NCBI RefSeq assembly: GCF_026210795.1
Contig: NC_089438.1
Location: forward strand, 2,129,501-2,193,500
Length of the DNA: 64,000 nt
Direction: 5' to 3'
Source of the DNA: Rhizophagus irregularis
Lineage: Eukaryota; Glomeromycota; Glomeromycetes; Glomerales; Glomeraceae
In this document: positions 35,821-48,116 of the stretch, piece after piece
Layout of the letters: the number at the start of each line of letters is the position of its first letter
Position numbering within the stretch: position 1 is the first letter of the stretch
Notes under the pieces: model-generated
Seen by the model: the letters and a program-made list of their open reading frames with translations, nothing else
What the model was told of the DNA's origin: nothing
The model's database searches: none
Program-made: the position numbers and the translations under genes

Positions 35821-38800
35821 TTAAATTTCTTTATAAAATTCGGAGATCTCCTCCTCTTCCTCAAAGGCGGGATCGGACATTTCTTGTGTGAACCACATTT
35901 CTCGATAAATACCGTCCTCTTTTTGCATAAGAACATCATGAGTTCCTTGTTCCACTATAGCTCCATCTCTTAATACGATTATTTTATCTTAGTATTGAAA
36001 ATATACATTATATTAATTCAAATGCATTTAAAATAAAATTTAATATTAAAAAAAACAAAAATTAAATTATATACCCGCATCGGCAATAGAACTTAAGTGA
36101 TGTGCAACAAACATGCTAGTTTTTTGACTCTCCTGAAGGATACTTCGGATATTAGATAAAAGCGATTGTTCAGTATGTGTATCCAAAGCAGAAGTCGCTT
36201 CGTCAAAAAATATTATCGGAGGATCTTTCAGGATTGTTCTTGCTAACGCAATTCTCTGTTTTTCGCCTCCAGAAAGCATTAAGCCTCGTTCACCTACGAG
36301 CGTTTTGTATTTGTCTGGCAATGACATAATAACATTATGTATACGTGCACGCTTAGCTGCGGATTCAACCTTGTCCCGATCAGCAGTTATCTGACCGTAT
36401 GCAATGTTATGATAAATTGTGTTGTTGAAAAGGGAAGTATCCTGACATGACAGAAAAAAAAAGCTAAAAGATTATGGTTTAATTAATTAAATTAAATTAA
36501 ATATATTATTAATTGAATTACTTGCGGCACAACACCGATGTTCGCTCTTAAACTTTCCAATGTTACATCTTTAATATTTTGTCCATCGATATATATGTTA
36601 CCGCTCTGTGGATCGTAAAACCGGAAAAGTAATCGGAGAATAGTTGATTTCCTAATAATTTTTATTTTTAGATAAAGTGTTTTAATAGATGTTAAAAAAT
36701 CAGGGAAATGTAAGTTAGCTAACTGAATAGCTAGAAACTAGAAGTTATGGAGAGGAACTCATATATTTCTAATTAGAATAAGAAATATATTGTGTCGTTT
36801 TAGCTACATATTACTGGATATATTGAAAAACATTGTAAGACTTACCCACATCCACTTGGTCCTACCACTGCAACTTTCTTTCCTCTAGGTACAGTAAAAC
36901 TTATTCCTTTCAAAATTAAGCGGTCAGGGTGGTATCCAAATATAACATCTTCAAATTTTATTTCACCACCTTTATGCATTAAAGGTTTTGCGTTGAGTGA
37001 ATCCTACAATTAAAATCTAATTTAATAATATCTGATTTACAATATATAGAAAATCTTTTAATCTCTTACAAATATACCTTGATAGAAATATTCACTCCTT
37101 GTAAATTGAACATAATGTCCATATCAATCAAACTTTGACGCAGTTCCCTATATACCGAACCGAGAAAATTGAGAGGTAAAGATAATTGAAATACGAGCTG
37201 GTTGACCATCACCAAATCACCGACCGTAAGATTCCCTTAAAGAAAAACTTGTAAGAAAATACAATGTGATTTCCAATAAAAAACCAACCAATTTAATGAG
37301 ATACCTGAAACAACCCCTTGAGCAGCCAGAAACATCATAGTGGTCAACGCACTACTAAATATAATATTTTGTCCCGAATTTAGGAGGGAAAGAGATGTCG
37401 CAATTTTAAGAGATGCTTTCTCATATTTCTCCAAAGCCTTATCATATTGTTCTGTTTCAAATTTTTCATTATTAAAATACTTTACGGCTTCATAATTAAT
37501 CAAGGAATCAACCGCAACTGTGGCAGCTTCATTATCAGCTTGATTAGCCTCTTTTCTGAATTTTGTTCTGTAGAAAAAAAAAAATAAAGAATAATTGAAT
37601 AACATAATTAAATTTTTTAATCAATCAAATAGAGATATTGGTCAATAAAGCCACTGCTCTCAGTGAGGATAAGTTAAAGAAAAAAAATAAAATAAAATAA
37701 AAGTATTGCTTGTAATGGAATTAGTCATTCATAAAGACAAGCCTTTTCATAAAAAATTACCGCCATGATGTTGTTTTAATGGTGAAAACTGCATAAGTTA
37801 GCATTGTAAGTGCCGTAACTGTTGCAAAGTGCGTGCCATAATTATATACCTAATAATAATTATTATAATAAACCGTGTATTGAGATATAAATAATAACGA
37901 TGTCAAAAAAAAAACTCACCAAAATACTACACACAATGGATATTTCCAATGCAGTAGGTATTACATGAAAAACAAGGGATGAAAGCAAAAAGCTTATACC
38001 TCTAAATAAAAAATTTATTAAAACGATATTCGAAGTGCAGCAATTAAATCGCAAATTTAAAATCGAACTTACTTCGTTCCACGATCAATAGCCCTACTTA
38101 AACCACCAGTTTGGCGAGATAAATGGAAATTTAAATCAAGTTGATGCAAGTGATAAAACACATTCCTAGCAAGCTTACGAATGGCTTTTTGGGCCACATT
38201 TGCGAATATTGCATTTCTTAATTCTTGAAATATAGTCGAACCAATGCGAGCTGCACCATCTATAAAGATCACGCAAAACAGAATTAAATATAACAATAAT
38301 TTTAACTATAAGATATTCATTTGTACACTTGCATCCGATTATCATTGCTCCAGCAATCGTCCATACTGTTCCAAATTGTGACATATCAATATTTAAGGAG
38401 TCGACTACATGTTTAAAAAAAAATGGAACTTGCACATTAAGGAGCTAAAAACGATAATATGAAAATTAGTTATAATAAACTTTGACCAAAAAATTTTAAT
38501 CAATTCTTACTTTGCCCGCAACCAACAATGATAAGGCAGTTACCACCCGAATTTTGACAGCCGGATCATCTTTTGGCCAAATATAACGGACCAGATTTTT
38601 AATAATTTTCCAATCTGTAGAAGTTTGTGTTGTTCTGATAGTCTTATCAATAGCAGCCGGGGGACGAGAAGCGGGTAGTGTAGGTTCTTTGAGTGATTTT
38701 TTTAAAGGGGCTTTCGTATTGACAGCAAAATAGCGAATGTTCCATATTGGCTACAAGTGTTATACATTGTAATATTCAAATTAACCATAGTAAAATCATA

Positions 38801-39130
38801 AACATTATTTAATTTATACTTGCATTTGAGATAACAGTTTGAATTTGTCCTCGTTTCCGACAATTCTTCAAAAATACTGTTGAGCAGCTAATAAGATTTG
38901 CTTTTCTGTTAACAATATAGTGTAACGTTCTTTTTTGTAAAAACTATTTTTTAATACATCAAAGTTATAAGACTTTATGAAAAAAGAAAACTAGGAAAAT
39001 TCTTCAAGTAATTACTAACTGAGCTGTAAACTTTAAATTGAAGCGGTGTTGAAGTTGGAACTGTTAAATAGACTGTGACTCTTGCACTTAAATTTTGGTG
39101 CAAGGTTGTTGTAAGACCTCTAATTAACAT
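35821..39130 (-). CDS. ATM1: Mitochondrial ABC half-transporter Atm1 (ABCB7)
   Basis: Atm1 in the inner membrane exports a glutathione-linked sulphur species needed for cytosolic Fe-S proteins. The presequence starts [20 protein letters not shown]. The membrane domain has [40 protein letters not shown], and [26 protein letters not shown], all hallmark Atm1 glutathione-pocket segments. The ATPase domain follows in order: [17 protein letters not shown] (Walker A), IGVVPQDTSLFN (Q-loop), [16 protein letters not shown] (signature), [12 protein letters not shown] (Walker B) and [18 protein letters not shown] (H-loop). It ends [13 protein letters not shown]. All catalytic motifs are intact across about ten exons. 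It is divergently paired with bystin. Confidence 0.95.
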
Positions 39131-39287
39131 TACGCCGTAAGTTAACTGTTCCGTTATTAAGAACGAAGAATTTTGCAGCTAGCAATCTTTGATTATTAAC
39201 ATCTTTCTCCGAGTCGCTGTTACACATCATTTTATCACATCTTATCAAAAAAATTTTGTATTTTCACATTTGAATTTTATCGTGAGA
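39131..39287. promoter_or_regulatory. 157 bp bidirectional promoter (ATM1 / ENP1)
   Basis: The two ATGs face away from each other across this short spacer. No TATA box or clear regulatory motif was recognised. Shared control of a mitochondrial exporter and a ribosome-assembly factor is possible but unproven. Confidence 0.6.
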
Positions 39288-41197
39288 ATGGGAAAAGAAC
39301 GAGTTGCCAAAAAAGAGCGGCACAATCCTCTTCATGTTCAACTGCTGGAAGATAAAAAACCCGGTGCCAAACATACTAAGCCAAGGCGAAGTCAAGAAAA
39401 GGAAAAAGACGATGTATAAGAGTTTATTATTTTATTATTTCGAGTGTTCTTTTTTTTTTTTTTTGAATCAAATCTCAAACATATTACGTTTAGAAATATG
39501 TCGAACCAAGTCTTTCGCGGAAAATTCTCAAAATTGCAAAGGAACAACAGGAAGAACTTCAGGAAGAACTTGAGGAGGAGGATACTTTAGATAAAGGTCA
39601 ACCCAAGTAAGAAAAGAATCCAATGACTATTTTATTACCTTATTAACAACTTATAATAAATATCTACGTTTTAATTTATTTTAGTAAGAATGATCAAAAT
39701 AAAATATTTTCTTCAATAATCGAAAGTGAAAGTGAAGAAGATTATTCTGACGAAGAAGATTTTGATTATGAGGAATTGGTTAATATTATCGAAAATTTTA
39801 CGTATTTTAATGATCTCTTCTTACTAATGTCGTATATTAACATGAATAGGAAATTGATGAAAAGGATCAAGAAATTCTAAAAAAGTTTTTGCCAAATGCT
39901 CCAAGGGAAAGGAAAACTTTGGCAGACCTGATTATGGAAAAAATTGAATCGCAAAATTTGATCAAGGATAAAACTTCAGGTTAGTAATTATTTGAATAAT
40001 TTATGTAATACAGAAATTATTATTTAACGTATGTTGTATTTATTAGATGTAACGTCTCAACATCCGTCTATAAATCCAAAAGTGGTCGAAGTTTATACAA
40101 AGTACGTTGAAAATATCACATATTTAATAAGTATAACGAACGAATTAACGAAATTTGCAATCTATTTTAGAGTTGGCACACTTTTGAGGCGTTATAAGTC
40201 CGGAAAACTTCCTAAAGCTTTCAAAATTATTCCATCTTTGTCCAATTGGGAAGAAATTTTGTACCTAACTCATCCTGAAAATTGGACTCCTCATGCGACT
40301 TTTCAAGCCACGAGAATTTTTGTTTCAAATCTTAAGACTAAACAAACACAAAGGTAAGATTAAATGAGCACTGCTTAATGTTTATCTCCTTGCAAAAATA
40401 AAAGTATACGGAATAGTACTTGTATAATGAGTATATATACAATTTACATTACTTACAACAGGTTTTTTGATCTCGTCCTTCTTGAAAAAGTCCGAGATGA
40501 CATTCATGAAAACAAAAAGCTTAATTACCATTTATATATGGCTCTCAAAAAAGCATTGTATAAACCAGCAGCATTTTTTAAAGGAATCTTGTTTCCATTG
40601 TGCGAAGTGAGCAAGAATTAAATTTTATAATAATAAGCATTATAAATTTATTTACTAATTACTACACACTTTATATTAATAGTCAGGTACATGTACATTA
40701 AAAGAAGCCGCTATCATTGGTAGTATAATCTCAAAAGTTAGTATCCCTATACTTCATTCTTCGGCTGGATTGTTACGACTTGCTGAAATGGAATATTCTG
40801 GACCAAACAGTCTATTCATCCGCATATTACTTGATAAAAAATACGCGCTACCTTATAAAGTGGTAGACGCGTTAGTTTTTCACTTTTTGCAGTTTAAAAA
40901 TGATGAAAGGACGATGCCGGTATTATGGCATCAGTCATTTTTAGTTTTTGCACAAAGGTATATTTAACCTATTTGTTGCACGTCAAATTAGATTGACTAT
41001 TTCTTTTTGATATGATTAATGACCAATAATAATTTTACAGATATAAACAAGATTTAACAACTGAACAGAAAGATGCTCTTCTTGAAGTATTAAAAGTCAA
41101 ATCTCACGATCTTATAACGTCGGAAATCCGCCGTGAAATTATTAATTCTGTTGCACGTGGCGAAATAATCGACGATGTGGAAATGGAAATTATCTGA
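39288..41197 (+). CDS. ENP1: Bystin / Enp1, 40S ribosome biogenesis factor
   Basis: A nucleolar/cytoplasmic factor of pre-40S maturation. Nine exons (39288-39413, 39494-39606, 39685-39778, 39850-39979, 40047-40101, 40171-40353, 40462-40606, 40683-40957, 41041-41197) join to 425 residues. The basic N-terminus ([19 protein letters not shown]) and acidic linker ([20 protein letters not shown]) precede the bystin domain: [100 protein letters not shown] and [20 protein letters not shown]. This is the full conserved core; length is normal for fungi. All introns are GT-AG and short. Confidence 0.96.
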
Positions 41198-41344
41198 TCG
41201 ACTGATCACCAAAAAGGTTAAATAAGCAAATAATATAAATTCACGTATTTTATACGGAGCATTGAACCATTTTACGACACGTAATTAGTTACATAAATTT
41301 AAATGACTAAAATGTACATCATACACATCTGACATATTCGCATA

Positions 41345-41440
41345 CAGCCAATAGTTAATTGACAACACTAAAATAATCTCCAACCAATAGAATAATGCCA
41401 ACAATATATTTTATTTCGTATTTCAACATTATAAAAAGGT
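41345..41440 (+). promoter_or_regulatory. KAR2 promoter: two CCAAT boxes and a TATA box
   Basis: CCAAT occurs at 41348-41352 and 41384-41388. A good TATA box (TATAAAAA, 41430-41437) lies 97 bp before the BiP start codon. Further upstream 'gacacgta' (41276-41283; tacgtgtc on the other strand) resembles the ACGTG core of unfolded-protein-response elements. CCAAT plus such a core would suit an ER-stress-induced gene, but the UPR match is short. Confidence 0.5.
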
Positions 41441-41533
41441 CTTTATTTAAGATACTTTTATCTCAATTTCTTTTGTCATAATTGTCCGGTTAAAAACTGC
41501 TGTCTATTTTCGATAATTCTTGAATATTTTAAA

Positions 41534-43583
41534 ATGAAGAAAGCTACTTTCTTCAAATTTATTGCAGTGTTATGTTCACTGTTAATAACTATTCCTATTG
41601 TAATAGTAATTGCTGATGAGAAACCCGACGTTGGAACAGGTATAAAAATTAATTGTTGAATATTGTTCTCTCGAAACTTATAAGTCTAATATTATATTCC
41701 ATGGATCGACAGTTATCGGTATAGATTTAGGAACAACTTATTCTTGTGTTGGAGTACACGTAAACGGAAGAGTTGAGATATTGACCAATGACCAGGGTAA
41801 CCGTATCACGCCTTCTTATGTTGCCTTCACCGATGATGAACGTCTAATTGGCGATGCGGCAAAGAATCAATATTCAAATAACCCTAGGAACACTATTTTT
41901 GATGCTAAGCGGCTAATTGGTCGTCGCTTTAGCGATAAAGAAGTTCAACAAGATATTAGGCACTTTCCATTCAAGGTCATTGACAAAGATGGTAAACCTG
42001 TTATTCAAGTAACTGTAAAAGGCGAAGAAAGAATATTTACTCCTGAAGAAATTTCGGCTATGATTCTTGGTAAAATGAAAGAAATTGCAGAATCGTATTT
42101 AGGCAAGAAGGTTACACATGCAGTAGTTACAGTCCCAGCTTACTTTAATGACGCTCAAAGACAAGCCACAAAAGATGCTGGCGTAATTGCTGGACTTAAT
42201 GTCCTTCGTATTGTAAATGAACCTACGGCGGCTGCAATTGCATATGGTCTTGATAAATCCGATGGGGAACGTCAGATTCTTGTCTATGATCTTGGTGGTG
42301 GTACCTTTGATGTTTCTCTCTTGTCAATTGATGATGGTGTTTTTGAGGTATTGGCAACTGCCGGCGATACACATTTGGGAGGTGAAGACTTCGACAACCG
42401 AGTTATTGACCACTTCGTTAAACTTTATAAAAAGAAAAATAAGATAGATGTTACACAAGATTTAAAAGCTATGGGTAAATTAAAGCGTGAAGTTGAAAAA
42501 GCCAAGCGTACATTATCTTCTCAAATGTCAACTCGTATCGAAATTGAATCATTTCATGATGGTAAAGATTTTTCCGAAACTTTGACCCGTGCCAAATTTG
42601 AAGAACTTAATAATGATCTCTTCCGTAAAACATTAAAGCCCGTTGAACAAGTATTGAAAGATGCAAATATTGATAAGAAGGATGTACACGATATTGTACT
42701 AGTTGGTGGTTCCACACGTATTCCCAAAGTTCAACAACTCCTTGAAGAATTCTTTAATGGCAAGAAAGCTTCCAAAAACATTAATCCTGATGAAGCAGTT
42801 GCATATGGTGCCGCCATACAAGGAGGTATTCTTTCTGGAGATGAAGATGTAAAGGAAATCCTTTTGGTAGACGTTTGTCCTCTTACACTCGGTATTGAAA
42901 CAACTGGTGGCGTTATGACAAAATTAATTCCTCGTAACACTGTAATTCCTACTAAGAAGTCACAAATTTTCTCTACCGCCGCGGATAACCAACCTACTGT
43001 ATTAATTCAAGTTTACGAAGGAGAACGTTCTATGACTAAAGATAACAACTTGCTCGGCAAGTTCGAATTAACAGGTATACCGCCTGCACCACGAGGTATA
43101 CCGCAGATCGAGGTCACATTTGAAATTGATACCAATGGTATAATGAAAGTATCTGCAGCAGATAAAGGTACAGGGAAAACTGAATCGATTACAATTACAA
43201 ACGATAAAGGTCGTCTTTCTAAAGAAGAAATTGATCGTATGGTTGAAGAAGCCGAACAATTTGCTGAAGATGATAAGTTTCAAAAGGAACGCGTAGAATC
43301 CAGAAATCAGCTTGAAAATTTTGCATACACAATCAAAAGTCAAATTTCTGATGACGGAGAACTTGGTAAGAAAATAAGCGATGACGACAAGAAAACTATT
43401 AAAGATGCAATCAAGACGGTTGAAGATTGGTTGAATGACCATTCAATTTCTGCGACCAAGGAAGATTTTGATGAAAAACGGGAAGAATTACAATCAATCG
43501 TTAATCCAATAACTACTAAATTGTATGCTGATGGTCAAGCTCCACCTTCACACGAGGAACCACCAAGGCATGAAGATTTGTAA
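41534..43583 (+). CDS. KAR2: ER Hsp70 chaperone BiP (Kar2)
   Basis: Folds and translocates proteins in the ER lumen. Two exons (41534-41639, 41713-43583) give 658 residues. The signal peptide ([20 protein letters not shown]) is followed by the intact ATPase: [70 protein letters not shown] and [17 protein letters not shown]. The substrate domain has [40 protein letters not shown] and [18 protein letters not shown], then the lid. The only intron is near the signal-peptide end. The chain stops [10 protein letters not shown]; the retrieval signal is HEDL where fungi normally have HDEL. Codons are CAT GAA GAT TTG, so the swap is in the sequence itself. Confidence 0.97.
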
Positions 43584-44149
43584 AATAATAATAAATAATA
43601 ATAGTAAATAATATAGTTCGAATCAACGTAGATCTACAAAAAAAAATAATTTTTTCGTTATTCATAATTATCATTTTATAAATTAAAATTTAGATTGTTG
43701 GATAATTCGGTTGCAGAAAAATGAACATTAAAAATTTCAACATTTTTGCATTATTTCAAATAAAATTCTTATGTTTAATAAATTAATTTATACCGGGATG
43801 ATATTATTGGTGTGATACATAATTACGAAATCAAGCACGCATAATTTTGTAACGATTTAAGTATTTAATTCAGGCTTAAATATGGTCCCAAAATTTCCGA
43901 AATTACACCATTTCCTGGGCTGTAAAATTTCCAAAATGCTCCAAAGAAAAAAATCTTTTTTAATTAAAAATGAAAATTTTTTTTAAAAAGTATCAAGTTT
44001 TAATAAATAACTTTTTTCTAACATAATTGGTTCAAAATGTATAAGCACAACAAATATAAATGATATTTTAAGCAAACATTTGATGATATATTAAATATTT
44101 ACCATTATTAAAAACATAATCAAAGAAAAGTATTTAGAATTATCAAAAA

Positions 44150-44340
44150 TCTACCAGATGAAGTGTAATTATCCATACAAGATACATTTAAATCTCAACA
44201 ACCAACTATCCAAGCAAACATTGACCAATTGACCTGCCCGATTGATAATGATGTTATTTATAACATTATTCATAGGCATTATAAATACCATAGAGAATCA
44301 TATTTGTTAGGATTAAAAAGTCCAAAAGAATAGGACAAAA
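44150..44340 (+). pseudogene. Possible degenerate protein fragment
   Basis: One frame reads DTFKSQQPTIQANIDQLTCP then IDNDVIYNIIHRHYKYHRES YLLGLKSPKE before a stop. Composition is protein-like compared with the flanks, but there is no start and I do not recognise the family. Confidence 0.3.
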
Positions 44341-44949
44341 TGACAAATAAATAAGATGATGACATAAAAATACTTATGCTAGAGAAGTAATTTATCAATT
44401 AGTAATATATTTTATATTAATTGCTTTATTACTAATTTTTATTTATATTTTATAGAAAAGATTGCATTAAGTGAATTATCAATCAGCCACAAAATAAAAA
44501 TGGTCTAATTAAGAAGTTTTCTAAAAAAAAACTTCAACTAATTATAGATAATAATAGATTTTACTTGCAAGAGGAAAGTGAAACTAATTCAGATAACCTG
44601 AAAGACTCAAGAAGAATTGTAATTAAATGGCATTTCTTAACTGTATATTAATTTGTTTTATATATTAATAACAGTCTGCATTTATTTATTATTTTTATTA
44701 TTTTTATTATTTTTTAAACTCATAAATTTTATGAATACAATAGAAGTTTGAAAAAGTATATAGAAGATTATTGTAAAAGCTGATACTTAAAAATACAAAT
44801 ACATAAATTGGAAAAGGATGAAGAAAAAAAGAAAGAAAAGAAAAACAATGAAAATAATGAAAATAATGATAATAATAATAATAATCAGAAAGTATAGTGA
44901 ATATGATAAAGTTTATAGTATAATAAGTATATCAAATAAATAATTATTA

Positions 44950-45082
44950 ATTTGTTATACATTTATACATAATTTAGTATTTAATAAAATATTAATTTAT
45001 TATTAATTAGTATATATATTTATACATAATTCAATATTAATTTATTATTAATAATTGGTATATACATTTATACATTCTGAAT
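44950..45082. repeat. Imperfect tandem repeat (~50 bp unit)
   Basis: The words 'tatatacatttatacat', 'aattcaatattaattta' and 'ttattaatta' follow one another two and a half times (units start near 44956, 45010 and 45058). Confidence 0.6.
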
Positions 45083-45399
45083 TGTATGCTGAATGATAAT
45101 TAATAAGCATCTTCCAAATGACTTCTAAATGGAATTAAAAATACTAATGGTTAGTTCATAAGTTCAATTCTAAAATTGCAGTTTTTAGCTAAAACTGAAC
45201 TGTTCACAAAATAATTAATGTTAGAAAGTGTCAATTATAATTTATTTAATAATATCAAATACCGGTCATATCACGGATTGGCATAAAGACTTTTTTACTA
45301 TAAAATTTGTATAACAGTAAATTTTTACTCCATCTCACATAATAAGATGATATAAAGTGGTAAAAATGGTTTTCATAATCTGGCTGGTTCAGTTTTTAT

Positions 45400-45768
45400 T
45401 AAGGTTGCCTGCCGAAACTAAAAAGGAAATTCTGAAAGGTTTCGGCCAATCAAATCAAATGCCGAAAATGCCGAAATTAGGCCGAAACTCGGTCTTAATT
45501 TTGGCCAAAATTAAAATTCGGCCGAATTATGACATTGTGTCACGTGACGTTACACAAATTTCCAAAAAAGGAAATTTTCGTGTCGATCATTATTCCGGCC
45601 AGAATTATAGTATTAATGTTGGCCAATAATTTCGGCCAAATTTCGGCCTTTCGGTAAAAGTTTCGGCATTGTATAATTTCGGCAAATTTACTTTTAATTG
45701 CCTAAACTTTCAGTTTTAAAAAAGTTTCGGTCTTGGCCTAAACTACTTGATTTCGGCAAGCAACATTA
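45400..45768. mobile_element. MITE copy 1 (TAAGGTTGC family), 8 bp target duplication
   Basis: The left end reads taaggttgcctgccgaaac; the right end, reversed, taatgttgcttgccgaaat. The 8-mer gtttttat flanks it on both sides (45392-45399 and 45769-45776). The inside is packed with ggccgaaa/tttcggcc words on both strands, so it is a self-complementary element. The open frame at 45357-45629 is an accident of this repeat. An 8 bp duplication suits hAT-type transposition. Confidence 0.88.
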
Positions 45769-46047
45769 GTTTTTATTAAGTTCTTAAAAAAAATTTTTTT
45801 ATATTATTACAGACCTCAGACATTACATATACAACACAAAATAAGGCGAACTTTTTCGCAGATTAACCTAAATTTTACAAAAAAAAATCAGTTTTTTACA
45901 ATTATCTCAGCATCCAGTAGTCTAATTTGTATAAACTTTTTTTGTTTTGTAGCTCTCATCAAGCTCTACAAAATAAAAAAAAATCTGCATGAATCGAATT
46001 ACTGGATACCAAAATAATTGCAAAAAACGGAATAAAAAATGTCCAGG

Positions 46048-46259
46048 TAAGGTTGCTTGTCTAAACCTCTTCAAAATCCTACGATTAGTTTTGTCAAAAT
46101 TTTACTATAAATTTATTATAATTTTAGTTTTGGCAGTTTTGCCTTTCTCCAAAGTTTCGCCAGTTTTTTAATATAAACTTTAATATAGTTTTGGCAGAAT
46201 TTCACTTTTTGGCGAAACGCCATCTTGCCTAAACCCTTAGGTTTCAGCAAGTAACCTTA
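46048..46259. mobile_element. MITE copy 2 of the TAAGGTTGC family
   Basis: Ends are taaggttgcttgtctaaacc and, reversed, taaggttacttgctgaaacc. The 7-mer gtccagg flanks it on both sides (46041-46047 and 46260-46266). It is shorter than the copy at 45400 and has degenerated inside (ttggcagttttgcc, gtttcgccag). Two related copies with different flanking duplications show separate insertions. Confidence 0.85.
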
Positions 46260-46991
46260 GTCCAGGGTCCTATTATTGTAAGAATTTTTTAAAAATTGAA
46301 AAAAAATTTCACATATAAAATTTTTGAAAAAAAAATTAAAAATTGGATTGTCAGATTTTTGATAAAATTTTTATATTATGAAAACCATAAAATCAAGTTT
46401 GTATGACCTAATATATACTAAAATTTTGCACATAAATTCAAAATATTTTAAAGTCTTTGTGAGTCAATTTTTATTGAAATTAGATATGACATATTGAAAA
46501 ATTTTTATTAAACTTATTTATTATTTGATTACAGCATGTAATATATGTCAAATATTCTTTTTATGCTGTTAAAATTAAACTTATACATGTAATTTTTGCA
46601 ATATTAATATAGACAAACTACATAAAACAACAAAAATCATGAATTTAATAAATAGTTTATTATTAAATTAACCTTTTATTTACTAAGCATTTTGATTCCT
46701 TGTAAAAAATTACATGTATTTAAATACTTTAAATAATATTTAGTTTTCATACAAACTTGCATTTAAGGGTTAAAGTCAAAAAAGTAGAAAAAGTTAGCTT
46801 AATATAAACTTCTCAAATAAGTGTTATTTTGTTAAATAAAAGTTGAAACAAGTAGGTAAAAACCTGAAGAATAAAAGTTTACTAAGGTCTATAAAGGTTT
46901 TACTTAAGAGAAAACTTTGAAACATTTGTGCTGTATAATTTTTTAATTAGTAATTGATATGTCATGTGACATGATCACTGAGTGATATTCC

Positions 46992-47586
46992 TTAATTGCC
47001 GATCCGCCTAAAAACGGCACTGCGTTACTAATAAAATTCGGGGATAATAGCGATAATAAAAAAAAGCATTTTTTGCATCTCGCGCGCGAAATAAGTTTCA
47101 CCCATTTTACAAACAGAAATATCATAAAAACAATATTTTCTTTCATTTTATGACAAGTCATATTTGCCAAAAAATTTTATAATTATATTTCTGTAACTGG
47201 TTTTCTTCAACTTTCACTTGTTTTTAATAATAAAAATATTTTAAAAAAGCTTTTAAAACCAACTTTAGAAGCTAAAAATTATAGGTTTTTATTGTAAATA
47301 ATGCAATATAGTAAAATGAAATATTGAAATTTCGTATATTTTAAGGTGTAAATCTGACGCGCGCGCATAGTAAACTCATTATTTTGCATACGAATGTATA
47401 ACTTTTTTTTGCAAATTCGTTTTTTTCAAGTATTTTTTCAGTATATCATATGATTTTTTTTTTATAGTCAATATGTCATCTATGAGATATCCTTTTTTGA
47501 AGTTTGTGTTCTAGCACAAAATCGGCAAATTTAACCCCGAATTTTATTAGTAACGCAGTGCCGATTTTAGGCGGATCGGCAATTAA
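46992..47586. mobile_element. ~595 bp element with ~50 bp near-perfect terminal inverted repeats
   Basis: Left arm from 46992: ttaattgccgatccgcc, then cggcactgcgttactaataa and aattcgggg. The right arm repeats the same in reverse (47530-47586) with one or two mismatches over about 50 bp. Flanks agtgatattc and agttatattt agree at 8 of 10 places, a possible worn target duplication. The inside has two CG-rich spots (ctcgcgcgcgaaa near 47079; gacgcgcgcgca near 47354) but no transposase frame. Confidence 0.87.
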
Positions 47587-48116
47587 AGTTATATTTTTTT
47601 TTTTATAATAATAATGTTAATTTAGTGATTTTTTTTAGTGAAATAAAAAATCATATGATCAATGTATAAAAGATAAATTTTTTTAATATTTTATTTTTAT
47701 TTTATTTTTATTTTTAATATAAAGACTGATATTGACAGTATGTAATTTTTTTAATATTTTAAAAATAAAAATACTATATATAAATATAAATCATAATTTT
47801 TTTTTTTTTTTTTTCTGCAATGCATTTAATAGTTTATTAAACAGTACAATGACTTTAGATATTACATATAGTAAATAAAAAACCCAATCTAATTATCTAA
47901 TATAATTAACTACTAAACTACTCGTCATGTTATATTGAGTACCTCATGTATACACTGTCGGGTGAAGTTTTTGCTCAGAGGGTATAGTTTGTGTGAAATG
48001 GCCATTCTTAGCATAAATGCCCCTCTTTTTTCACAAGGCATTTATAGGACCTACTACATTGCAAAGAAAAAAAGATTATGTTAATAATGAATAAAACCCT
48101 AATATATAAATTCCAT

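Larger units (their letters stand above)
43584..45391. other. A+T-rich region with remnants only
   Basis: BiP 3' flank, then no intact gene. A possible coding remnant (44150-44340) and an imperfect tandem repeat (44950-45082) are listed separately. Oligo-A and (aataatg)n-like runs occur near 44820-44885. Confidence 0.5.

Noticed and set aside
43068-43442. Minus-strand 124-codon frame within BiP
   Set aside because: Antisense of a highly conserved Hsp70 exon.
45357-45629. Plus-strand 90-codon frame
   Set aside because: It lies across the end of a MITE with tttcggcc repeats; the translation follows the repeat.
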